64,000 nt of DNA. Source: Protula sp. h YS-2021. Lineage: Eukaryota; Annelida; Polychaeta; Sabellida; Serpulidae. The notes beneath the pieces are model-generated. The model searched no databases. It saw only the letters and a program-made list of their open reading frames with translations, and was not told the origin of the DNA. Made by a program: the position numbers and the translations under genes. Shown here in pieces: positions 19,691 through 30,700 of this stretch (positions are counted from its first letter, which is position 1; the number at the start of each line of letters is the position of its first letter). The DNA is taken from contig OX457029.1 in assembly GCA_949752745.1 (NCBI GenBank), positions 40,612,500 through 40,676,499 of the forward strand. The letters are read 5' to 3'.

Positions 19691-21180
19691 TAATAAATAA
19701 TACGGTGAACACACAACTACAATATTTTAATTCTACTTATTTCTCTCCCTCGTTTTTATATTTGATTTATTATTATTTTTGGCGGGGTGGGATTAACTGG
19801 AAATGCGTCCGCCGTAACATTGGTGCTTCGACAACGGAATAAATCCATAGAATGCCATATCAACCATAAGAGGTGTGGTAATGAATATAGCATTAATGGT
19901 TAAGAACAGTGTTAGAATGTGAATCTCAAATTATAATAGCGACCTCCAATGACTTCTCAATGTCACCAAAACCGATTTGTCTGAAAGCTCATCAATATGG
20001 ATACCCGTGCAAGGTTTTACCAGTGATAAGTATGAAAACTTTGAAGTCAAATGATGACCTTGATTGACATGTCAAGGATACAAAAATCATTGACATGTCA
20101 AGGATACAAAAATCCAGTGGATTTAAGAACTCAACCATCCACGCACAAACTTTTCCGCTAGATTTGTTCAGAGACTTTCCCTCAATCGTCTTAATAAGAC
20201 GCGTGAGACACTGGATTACAACTGGAAATTGACGGTCCATTGGTTAAAATATCACCAAACCGAAAAGATAGACACATAGATACTCTTCGAAAACACGCAG
20301 ACCTTGCATAGGTCCCTCACAAGACGCTGCTAAAGGTACAAATTAAAAGTCGAAAGGGAGCTTAGAGATGTTTTAAGAGGTCACTCAAATGTTACCCCCT
20401 GGCACAGTCATCTGTAAGTGAGCCCACACTTTGTTTCCTCAAAACTCTATTAGAAATAGCTTCTTTGGAACATTGGCGTAACGGGTTATTCATATGAATA
20501 CGTCTTAAAATCCATTCACTGACTTTGACGGAATCTTGTTCACAAGACGCCCAAAACCCAGCGTACCGCCCGAAAGGACAAACGGTCAAAACACTATGTC
20601 CCTTCTAATTTAGTCAGGCTGAGACATAAAAAAAACATAATGAATAGCAGTACATGTGTAGGAAATAGCCAGACAATTGCATGTTCAAAGAAATTCACTA
20701 TAAATAGCATGATGGGGAAGCCCTGTCTGGTAGAAAATTTTGGTTCGTTTTGCTGTAGTACATTAATACATTAATAACTCTAAGCTTTGAGATGGCCAAC
20801 CGGCTCATTTGGATTGAAGTTTAAATGGTTCGAGCCAATTTGAGATGTACTCGGAACATCGGGCCACAATTAATTCCGCAAACTGTAAGCATTTAACAAC
20901 AATCATGGTTCCGTAATCGGGTAGATATTTTGATATAATACACTTAATTGGCTAATTCGCTAAAATGTAGGATGAGAACTACATGCGAGCCACCAATCTG
21001 CTAGTAGCGTGCTATCCGGATGTGGCGTGATATGAAAAATAACAACATGTACTCGTAGTCAGGAGGACTCATGACTGCTGCTGCTTTTTCACGCCACAAT
21101 AATCAAGAAACTTATGAGCACACATAAAAACGTCAGTATTTAATGTATAAATATAGTTATAAGCTTCCTGTCGGTGTTGT
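19691..21180. other. Intergenic stretch without a recognisable gene
   Basis: The sequence TTGACATGTCAAGGATACAAAAATC occurs twice in tandem (about 20058-20115). Otherwise I see no gene and no clear transposon. Confidence 0.5.
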
Positions 21181-21189
21181 CTCGATAAT

Positions 21190-21670
21190 CTGGGCGTTCC
21201 GAATAAAATACGTAAAAATTTTGCGTTTCGAATTCAGGCTACCTGATTAAAAAACGAAACAAATGATAGAGATATTTCGTTTAAATGTCAGATTTCTCTT
21301 GCACCAAAGAGCCATCGTATTTCTAACAATCCGTATGCTATTCAAAATTCTTGCACATTTTATTCGAAACACCCAAAGTGTGATATGGCTTGTCAATCAA
21401 ATAACGAATTACGCTATGCGACTGCTACTGTTCGGATGATTAGGTCTCGATGTAGCTTCAAGAAATGCAAACCATTATAAGCTGGTCCTAGATGACTCTT
21501 GCGGTGTTCGTATAAGCCTAATCACAATTTAGGTGTTTCGATTAAAATGTGGAAGAACTTTGAATTTCGACTGCAAGGGAACCGGGTAAAACTTCGAAGA
21601 AACGATAGAAGAAATATACCAAAACAGCTCATACTCGGAACATACAAGAAATAGAAACTTAAAACCATTT
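21190..21670. repeat. Dispersed palindromic repeat related to 1745-2100
   Basis: Direct similarity to 1745-1930 occupies the first 170 bp. The last 120 bp match the complementary strand of 1960-2060 (CTTTGAATTTCGACTGCAAG). The unit therefore has an inverted internal organisation. Confidence 0.5.
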
Positions 21671-21719
21671 GTTAAAACTTTTAATAAAGTTTAAGAATAA
21701 CATGTGAAAAAAAACAAGA

Positions 21720-22175
21720 TTGATTTGATTTTTTGATTTGATTTATTCATCTGAACACAGAGCTGAGCATATATATATATATATATCGTAATATTGCATA
21801 GAAATTTCCTAAACAGAGGAAAAGGCGATTTCAGTAAGCAAATGCTTATAGAATGAAATCGCCATTAGACTGAACCCAAATTTACCCCATGATAGCATCG
21901 AAAAAACACTGGAACTACCACATTTAGAACAAACCTTACCCGTTCTAATTACGCATAAACCGTCTTGAAACTTATACAAGTACCTTTAATAATCGTTATT
22001 AAAGACTTTTCATACTGAAGAAAAACATTTTTCCTGTACAATTTTTTGAACATGCAGAAGTTTTTTGCATTTTTTAAATCATCCGGTAAAGTATTATAAA
22101 GAGCGATACCATAAATACTTACACAACGAACTTCTAAGGACGTTCTTGCATACCAGTTCATACTTGATTCATCAT
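21720..22175 (-). mobile_element. LINE 3' fragment
   Basis: The minus-strand frame 22161-21949 reads like the C-terminus after a LINE reverse transcriptase (SIYGIALYNTLPDDLKNAKN, then FKKLYRK). The adjoining 3' region ends in repeated TCAAA words (about 21720-21745). An (AT)n run lies at 21770-21786. It is 5'-truncated, as most LINE copies are. Confidence 0.65.
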
Positions 22176-22185
22176 ACTAAAAAAC

Positions 22186-23285
22186 ATACTAGTTCGACCT
22201 CGGTGTCCAGGAACCTGCACCAAATGATCTAGAGCCACTCAAGTTGAGATCAATGACAATTTCTGTTACAGGATCTGTGACTCTTTCTGTCCTAGGAAGA
22301 TGGAAAGGGGATACGAAAATAAGGGTCAACCTCATGCCCTTAAGCACGAGTCGTGCACACCAGTCCCTATTATTCAAACATTAACTGTAAGTTCATCCAC
22401 AAAATACTTTTTTTTTTTTTTTTTTTTTTGCAAAACCGGCATAATTTTATATGGGCTGCATATCTTTTATTTCTTCGTTGAAGTGCAGAAAAGTCAGCTT
22501 CCTCACTCATCTGTCAGATGTTTGGTTTACGTTCTGGGCTTTAAATGTAATGTGACCGAAGTCAAGTGAAAAATAATGTAATTACAGGAATTAAATATTA
22601 TCTGTAAAATATGTACTCAAATAACTGATAAATGCAAAATTAGATATAAGTTTATTCCGTGCATCCACAATATTTTACTTTCGATGTCTTCCATTCTCTT
22701 TGAACAACCAGTTCACAAGATTTTGGTGGATAATTACAAAATTTACTGTCGCTTTTTCACATAATAAACCATGCTCTTTGAATGTAAACGAATGTCATTT
22801 ATTGCGGAAGATTTGTGGTTATTTTTGTGTTCTTTTTTCTTTAAAGAAAGCATAACGCAAAAGTTGCATATCATTGCCATTCTATTTCGAAGGCCTTTAG
22901 CAAATGCCAGTAAGGCTTTTAGGTCGTTGAATTTGGCGCAGCATCTCCACAGAGGTGCCTCAAAGCGAGAGCAGTTGACTTGCATATCGTTATATAGCGA
23001 GGATATACCCTACAACAAAAATGAATCCCCCACCCCGCGCCCCTCCTGAACAATAGCAAAAGCACTCTTTACTCAAAGCTGGGAATTGCGCCGAAGTCGA
23101 AAATAATGCGCAATGATTCTTCTCAGTGTGCTTTTAATGAAAAAAAATCTGACACATTAGTTTTGACCTTGGCGTCCTGGAGCGTGCGCCGAAAGATTCA
23201 TAGCCTTGAAAGTCAGTGGTTGTTTCAATTGACTGTGACTCTTTCTGTCCTAGGGAGATAGAAAAGGTTTGTTAGCTCTATCAGG
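22186..23285. repeat. Direct repeats flanking a diverged half-copy of the 2134-3345 foldback
   Basis: Blocks 22186-22312 and 23158-23285 are diverged direct repeats: both carry TCGACCT/TTGACCT, GGTGTCCAGGAACCTG or GGCGTCCTGGAGCGTG, and GTGACTCTTTCTGTCCTAGG. Between them, 22340-23003 matches the centre and right arm of the foldback at 2134-3345 (GCACACCAGTCCCTATTATT, TTTAGCAAATGCCAGTAAGG, GTGCCTCAAAGCGAGAGCAG, ATCGTTATATAGCGAGG). The left arm is missing. Poly-T at 22408-22429. Confidence 0.65.
23043..23130. repeat. Dispersed repeat shared with 27370-27470
   Basis: Both places read ...GCAAAA.CGCTCTTTACT, then AATAATGCGC and TTCTTC.CAGTGTGCTT. The copies are short and diverged. Confidence 0.5.
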
Positions 23286-23689
23286 TCATGAATCTCCAAG
23301 CAATCTAGGCTTTGGATGAATTTTTGTCTACTTTGTATAGAAAAGATACCGACATTCAGCCACTGCGAATTTCAAGTGGACAAGTGGCGGGCAAATAAAT
23401 GTCATAAACTGAATCGATTTGCTGAGTATCGAAATTTATATTTTAGGCACAAAATCACCATCGTGAAGGATTGAAATATGGTGTTTCACATGGAACACCT
23501 GAGTGGGCAATCTATCCACGAAGTTTTATGACGGACTAATGAAAGCTGTCTACGAAGGTCCCCTGTGTTAAAATATAACGGAATGTGTAGCACACACAAC
23601 CGCATTAATTTTCAATCATTGAATAAATGCAGAGCTTAATTTTGATATATATTAACGAATATCAAATATTTGGTATGGCTAGAAGAAGT

Positions 23690-23880
23690 CCAAAAACTTG
23701 TGTGCAGTGTTAAACAACGAAACGCCTGGGACCGGACAACATAGAAGGTTGGATATTGAGATACTTGACACCCCCGGTCGGACGCAGCAATCTTTCAGCA
23801 GTTCAGTCAGAAAAGGTTACGTACCTGCAAAGTGGAAAATGGCAACTATTATCCCCCGTGAAACGGAGGGATATAGTTTT
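23690..23880 (+). mobile_element. LINE reverse-transcriptase fragment, 5' piece
   Basis: Broken + frames give a GPDNI segment, then GYVPAKWKMATIIP, the pattern of fingers motifs just before the catalytic core in CR1/L2-type reverse transcriptases. The next motifs of the same protein reappear 1.7 kb later (25570-26300), so the 23,925-25,400 tandem array lies between two pieces of one LINE. Confidence 0.6.
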
Positions 23881-23921
23881 GAACTTTTCGGTCCGTCCGT
23901 CTGTCTGTCCGTCTGTCACGC

Positions 23922-25400
23922 TTCAGTCTCACGCGCCTACAGGCCACATTAATACATGGATTCGGTTCAAATTTTGTACACGGCTTCTCTGGAACCTTCC
24001 GCAGTACATTGACCAAGAATTTTCCGGATCGACCAAAAATTGACAAAATGGCGGACTTTTGAAAATCGGCACTGGACTTAGCGTATATACGGCAGTCTCA
24101 CGCGTCTACAGGCTACATTAATACATGGATTCGGTTCAAATTTTGTACACGGCTTCTCTGGAACCTTCCGCAGTGCAGTGACCAAGAACTTTCCGGATCG
24201 GCCAAAAATTGACAAATAGCGGACTTTTGAAAATTGGCACTGGATTTTATATATACGGCAGTCTCACGCGTCTACAGGCCACATTAATAGACAAATTCGT
24301 TTCAAATTTTGTACACGGCTTCTCTGGAATCTTCCGCAGTGCAGTGACCAAGAATTTTCCGGATCGGCCAAAAATTGACAAAATGGCTGACTTTTGAAAA
24401 TCGGCACTGGACTTAGCGTATATACGGCAGTCTCACGCGTCTACAGGCCACATTAATAGACGGATTCGTTTCAAATTTTGTACACGGCTTCTCTGGAACC
24501 TTCCGCAGTACATTGACCAAGAATTTTCCGGATCGACCAAAAATTGACAAAATGGCGGACTTTTGAAAATCGGCACTGGACTTAGCGTATATACGGCAGT
24601 CTCACGCGTCTACAGGCTACATTAATACATGGATTCGGTTCAAATTTTGTACACGGCTTCTCTGGAACCTTCCGCAGTGCAGTGACCAAGAATTTTCCGG
24701 ATCGACCCAAAATTGACAAAATGGCGGACTTTTGAAAATTGGCACTGGACTTTATATATGTTACAGGGAATCTGTGTAATTAGGGATTTCATGAAATCCC
24801 TAGGGAATTTGTGTAATGAATAAGCATATATTGATTGTAACACTATTTTGAAAAATTATTCATTCATTAAGGCTGTTTAGCGGTTCTTCAAAACTGTGTA
24901 TCCCTTTTCACACCGAAAGGAATTGGAATTTATAACATTACCTTCCAAAATAACAGAATTTGGCGTGAAATGTGACATAAGTTACGAAGGATAAAAAATA
25001 CCGCTAAATTCAGATACTGAAGTATCTCATGAATGATAGTTTGGCAATTGAGTGCTTTGAGTATATTAATTCAAAATCTGCTATTAATTTCGGTAAAATA
25101 CTACATTGCAAACATGAAAATTCTGAATTAAAACATCAAAATTGATTGAGCAAGTTATTACACGAAGCCACTAGGGATTTCATGAAATCCCTAATTTCAC
25201 AGATTCCCTGTAACATATATACGGCAGTCTCACGCGTCTACAGGCCACATTAATGGGTGGATTCTTTTCAAATTCTGCACACGGGTTCCCTGGCACCTTC
25301 CGCAGTGCAGTGATCAAGCATTTTCCGGATGGGACTTGACAAAATGGCGGATTTTTTCAAAATCGGCGCTGTACTTAGCGTACCTACGACATTCTCACGC
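23922..25400. repeat. Tandem array, unit about 170 bp, interrupted by a MITE
   Basis: Units begin with AGTCTCACGCGTCTACAGGC and recur at about 23925, 24093, 24260, 24430, 24599 and 25226, with a decayed last unit near 25390. Each contains TTCAAATTTTGTACACGGCT, CTTCCGCAGT, TTTTCCGGATCG and ACAAAATGGCGGACTTTTGA. Adjacent units are nearly identical, so the array spread recently. The short ACAAAATGGCGG motif also appears in intron repeats at 38100-38250. Confidence 0.88.
24759..25215. mobile_element. MITE, 457 bp, TIR TGTTACAGGGAATCTGTG, copy 1
   Basis: The ends are TGTTACAGGGAATCTGTG and its exact complement CACAGATTCCCTGTAACA. It is flanked by TATA on both sides (24755-24758 and 25216-25219). 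It sits inside a unit of the tandem array: removing it plus one TATA restores the unit sequence seen at 24246. Internal AGGGATTTCATGAAATCCCT palindromes occur near both ends. There is no protein frame. The TA-rich duplication and TIR suggest a Tc1/mariner-like or related cut-and-paste family. Confidence 0.9.
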
Positions 25401-25476
25401 GAATAATGGTTAATGGATTGATTCGTCTAAATGTTAGACACTACGTCGACCTATATCCTTCCACTTGTAATTTTTT

Positions 25477-26300
25477 TTGCGTATTCAACACGCAACAGCC
25501 TTACACAAACCGTATCCCCCCACAGGGGATAGACGTACTCCTCGAGACGTAGTCAAGTATCTCAGGTTCCTTATGAACGAAATGGTCATAAGGCTTAGCA
25601 AATCTCAAGAGGAAGACCTAAAACCTATAAAAATCGCAGACTCGATTATCAAAAGAGCTATATCCACAACACATCCGAAAGAAGAAAACGAAGGATTCGA
25701 CAGAAAAAAATCACAACATGGAACTACAAAAAATGGAATCTATGAACACTCCACCTATTGTATTGAAATGGCTGGCATCATATTTTAATCTACAGAATGG
25801 AACAAGTCAAAATAAACGATAACAGATCGAGTTATTTACAAATAAAAGGGAGTAATTTGGGATGTGTGAGTGATTTTTTTTTTTTTTTTTGCCATGATGA
25901 AGGACCTGGAATGGCCCCTATTCGTTTTCAGGTGTGCAGACGATAGAGCGCTCTACTAAATTAAGAAAGGTGACGGACACAAACCGGTTTTACAAGAGGC
26001 ATTAGGCGGAAAAATTCAATGCACTGTAAATAACAATATGAAAATAAACCCTACAAAGACGAACGAAATGGTCATAAGGCTTAGCAAATCTCAAGAGGAA
26101 GACCTAAAACCTATAAAAATCGCAGACTCGTTTATCAAAAGAGCTATATCCACAAAGTTGGACGAGTTACTATACAAGACGGCCTAAAATGGGACAAACA
26201 TGCAGAGAAACATCACAAAGAAATCTCGCACAAAATTGTTCTTTCTAACTCAGCTGGAAAATACAAAACAGAAAGTCTCCTTTTCCATGAATTTGACTGT
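25477..26300 (+). mobile_element. Rearranged LINE reverse-transcriptase fragments with a 95-bp duplication
   Basis: Pieces of one reverse transcriptase are present but shuffled. NEMVIRLSKSQEEDLKPIKI occurs at 25577-25640 and again, almost identical at DNA level over about 95 bp, at 26065-26160. Between the two are KWLASYF, a VKINDNRSSYLQIKGS strand (about 25805-25850) and CADDRALY (about 25935), the altered catalytic motif. After the second copy, VTIQDGLKWDKHAEKHHKEI follows in the expected order. No intact frame remains. Confidence 0.7.
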
Positions 26301-27722
26301 CAAACCAGCGAGGTTTCATTTCCTTAAACTGCAGGAAAATTGCCGAATCGCCCAATAAAACACCAGTGTGGCCCCACCCCCCGCCACACACACCCACACA
26401 TGCACACGCCTCGGTGGATCATACCGACACCAAATTTTATCGTGATCTAATAGAAATTAGGAGCAGCAATACGAACGGACGTGAAGAATGGTCACGCGTG
26501 AAAAGTGTGAAATTAGACGCATCTACTGCCACGGGCTTTAGCCCCCTGCCTTCCCGATGTGCCCACCTCCCCTCTTCCCAGACTGTAAATCTTGTTCAGA
26601 AACTTTCACAATGCCTGGTAACTAAAAAAAAAATCAAGTATTATGTATATTTTGATATATTTTTTAATGAAGCCTGTTAAGTTTTGATCCCGATTAAAAC
26701 TACTGATCCCTTTATCAACCCAAAGAAATAAACAGAAAATCAACAGAGCCAATCACACAATATCAAGCGTATTTGATGAAATTCAGTGAAACTCCAGTCA
26801 GTACCCTTTGTTCCTTGAAGATAGATAAACCTCAGAATGAATAACATGAATCAAGTTTTTTTTCTGAAAATCTAATAGCTTCACCGATAGGAGCAAGGGC
26901 ATATAAATTGAAAAGGCAAGAAAACGTACTGTAACAACTTGTAAGGTGTAAACAACGAGTATTACTCTGAAACAATTGTTTTATAGTAAGGTTCTTGTTA
27001 TAACAGTACAATTTGCTAATGACAGGTTTTTACTGACGGAGGTTGCACTGCACCTCCCTGACACAATACAAATCTCCAAACCCCATTGCTTAACCAGAAT
27101 AACAATCAGAACCAATTTCGCAAAAGCTAAATACTGAACATTTAGCCAAAAATCAGTTTTTTCTCTTCGAGTTCCATTTTAAATTTTTGCTGATCTCTGC
27201 GCCCGGCACAGGGCAGTGGTCTTTTAGAAAAAGTGCGTCACATAAATGACTTCATTTTAAATTATGGTGCACAAGTTTTGAAGTCGTATAACAATTTTAT
27301 AGTGCACATTTTTTCAGCTCAAATGTTTTCTGTTCGGGTTAGGATGCTGAATGCCCTTTATCGCTCACAACAATATTGAAACACTATCGCAAAAACGCTC
27401 TTTACTGAAGCTTAGAAATGTTGACGATAATAATGCGCTTTGGTTCTTCCCAGTGTGCTTCTCAAGAAAATACCTGCTGGTTTAGGACATGATTTTCACC
27501 GGAAAATTCCTGAATACCGCAAATTTTGAGGTTAAAATGGTAATCCTTCAGATCGATGCAGATGTTTTAAAGTCCTTCGGTGCCGTATAAAAATAGCTCT
27601 TTCAAGCCTTTAAATTGAAAAAGTGTCCTGTAAGAGCATTCCCCCCCGCCCCCCCCCCCCCCCCACTCGCCTTCTGAACATTGATAAATAATGATTGGTT
27701 GTTTGTTGATTTGTGCTTTTAG
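26301..27722. other. Region upstream of the pantothenate kinase gene, no gene identified
   Basis: It contains an ACAC-rich tract (26380-26405), a repeat shared with 23043-23130, and a poly-C tract (27640-27664). The promoter and any leader exon of the kinase gene may lie here, but no TATA box or CpG-dense block stands out. Confidence 0.45.
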
Positions 27723-30700
27723 AATTGTGACGAAGAGCTATGTCTGAGGAGCAGTCAACATGCGACGATGGCTCGGCGTCACCCACCACATCTATCACGG
27801 AAGGCCTTCTGGCGAAACCACGTAAATACACAAACTTGGGGTTTTTTTATGTCTTGATCTGACTGGGTCAGGGGGTGGACGTAAAGGTTTATGACTTGTC
27901 CATTATATGAGTTATATTTTCCTAGTGAACAGAATTACGCATGTGAACGGGTTTTTTTTTGATGAAACTCGGTATGATAAGTCAAATCGGTGACCTGTGG
28001 GGTGATTTTGGTTATCTTGGTGGGTCTTCAGCCAAAACAGGAAAAAAAACTTGGTGTGAATGTTCGTCTGACTGACATCTGTGGATGCTAAGATTTGGGT
28101 GATCTTACCAAAGATCATAACCAGCTGATCATAACCAACAGAAGTGACCCAGTAGATCAGCCACAAATGTTGCTGTCAAAACTACAATACCCTTACACGA
28201 AGTACAACAAAAATGGTCACACCATTGTATTAAAACAGACTGCGCTTGTGCATAGATCACCACCAAGAGCATAAAGAGAATTAAAATGACTGTAATTCAG
28301 TACCACATAACCCGTCAAAATTTTGAATGTTAAAAAGTTTTTATTTTTTTAATGTTATTCATGTTTTTTTTCTATTTATAAGGCAATATAAAAATATAAA
28401 AATAACTCATCTGTGTAGTTTTCAACCTAAACTGATGAAACAAATGAAAAAGTTCCGTTTTCCGTGACGTTCGAATCATTGGTAGTATATTCTTGAAGAG
28501 ACTACAACTTAACACCACCAGCCCCCCCCCCCCCCCCCCCCCACCTTCCCTGTATTCTCTTCTCTTTTGTTAAGTTAGCATAAATTTTAACTACGCTGTA
28601 AATTTCCGAGTTTTTGGGAAGACTCTTGAATGTTTCTGCATTCTTGAGACTACTTGAAAACAGTGGCAACAACTATGGGTCTAGGGTTATTTCTTACGTT
28701 GCCTTTAATTGACTGTATTGTGCGTTAGTCACCTACAGCTGTTAGATAACATCTCACTCAGTCAGGGTTCAGTGTCAGTTGTGCGCTTTATGAGGTCTTT
28801 ATCTGCAATAAGAGGCTGGAGTGTGGGAAAGTTAAAGTAGGATGCATTTCATTCACGGAGGTGTTTGAGAAAATACACCCCCTCCCGACTCACTACGTTT
28901 CAGTCAGAACATGTCAGGACATGGGGTCATGGGGAGCGATATGAATCCCCCCGTATGGCCTTATTCACAATTCAGAAATAAAAAGACTCACCTCGGAATC
29001 TTACGATCCTATTTACAGGCCTTAGCAGGTGTAGCAATTTGTTTGGTTTTTTTTTCGTCGCAAACTTGTTTTCATTTGGTTTCCAAGCTGTTCCATAAAT
29101 AGGGGTGATTATGTAACTGTTTGCAGTTCCGGAGGTATATTTCACTTTTAAAGTCACTAAGTGGATCATCAGATATTTTGCGTAAGTATGACAGCAGCTA
29201 ATCATTTTGGCACTATAATGCCCTCCCCCTCCCTCCGAGGGTGTATCATCAGCGGCACAGTTATGAGGAATGCCTTTCTAGTGCGTTTTTGATGGGAATA
29301 TGCGAAGACACAGTGTGTATCATGGCTGTAACTACACTTAGGGTACAGACCCTTACCGTAACGTTGGGTGAAAGGGTTAGGGTTGAGCTTAGAGCCGTTT
29401 CTACATTAGATGGCCGAGGAGGGTGGGGGAGGAGGTGACAGTTAGTAAGAAAAACGAAAAAAAAAAAAATCTGCGAAGAATTAGAGATGAAGGAGATTTT
29501 ACAGTAAAACCTGTTCGTAATGCTCACCATCCAGACCCGGATAAAAAACACGTACCGTAAACCTATCTGTAGTGAAACTAAATGGTTGTCGATTGAAAAT
29601 GTGTGATATAAGCCTGTACTCTTATTTGTTGTGTTCGCTGGCCGCTCTAGTTTATTTCGTATTTCCGCGCAGTTCGTCCAAAAAAATGCAAATTTCTGTC
29701 TTGGAGAAATTTTTTGATTGCTTCTGTCGTAACCATACAGAATCAGATCGGCATCTGTCTGTCTAAAATCTAAACTATCGTTATTTGTTAAACAGAAAAA
29801 ACACCGTAGTATTTTAAAATAAGAATTCTGAAGCAAATAAGAAACGTGATATTTTTTAATAGCCTACCAAAAAATATCTGGTTCCTTATTTACTTCATTA
29901 TTCTTATTTTAAAAAATTCGGTGTTAAAAGAACATCGGCACTGATTATTGTTGGTATTACACTAAAAATGTCACAATCTCAGTTCGAAAGACCTTAAAGA
30001 AGGTAGCTGCAAGATGACATTCTGTTCCCTTCGCCTTGAACTTACGAGTGCGAAAGGAAACGTTCATTATTGACTTGTAAGTGAGTCGCGAATTTCAATT
30101 ACATCTCCTTTGCAATGGCACCGGGTGTTCTTTTGATAAATTAAAATGTTTAGAAACAAATGAAATTAGTGAGCAGCAGAATTCAGCACATTATGAATAT
30201 CACATGCACCGTCTGCACATTTTACAGACCGTCTTATGTCGTCACGTATTGTAAGCAGTTCTTGCATCGATCACGACATCATAATGGTAGTTATTCTGCA
30301 AACAAATAACCATTGATCAAACATTTACCAAGACCATTGTACAGTCAAATATCTGACATAGCCTTACTTTGAATTTTAATTTCAGTCACATTGGAAGATA
30401 TCAAGGGGAAGTCAGTTTAAGATTTTAAGTTAAAAATTTAAGTTTAAAAAGTGGAGCTATGTATAAAAAAATAATCCTATCACACCCAGTGTAGTGACAG
30501 TGGAAATTGAAAGCCTTATCAATCCGCAGCCTCAACAAACTGAACAATATCGCGCAACATAACCTTGATACCTGGTCTAAATCATTGCATTAAGCTTCAG
30601 TGAAGAAACAAAATAATCGTACTATTGATTCTTTGGTACATAGTATATTCATTGATCGATATCCTTTACATTAAAAATTCGATTGAAAAAAATGTATATC

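Noticed and set aside
22743..23049. Overlapping frames on both strands, repeated at 3049-3377
   Set aside because: They are translations of the foldback arm, which is present in inverted copies; no conserved coding pattern.
23922..24760. Regular repeats with a constant period, considered as a CRISPR array
   Set aside because: The units are about 170 bp, contiguous and nearly identical throughout, with no unique spacers; this is an animal tandem repeat.
29261..29836. 191-codon minus-strand frame in PANK intron 1
   Set aside because: Passes through a poly-A/T run and has no recognisable motif; composition matches the intron.
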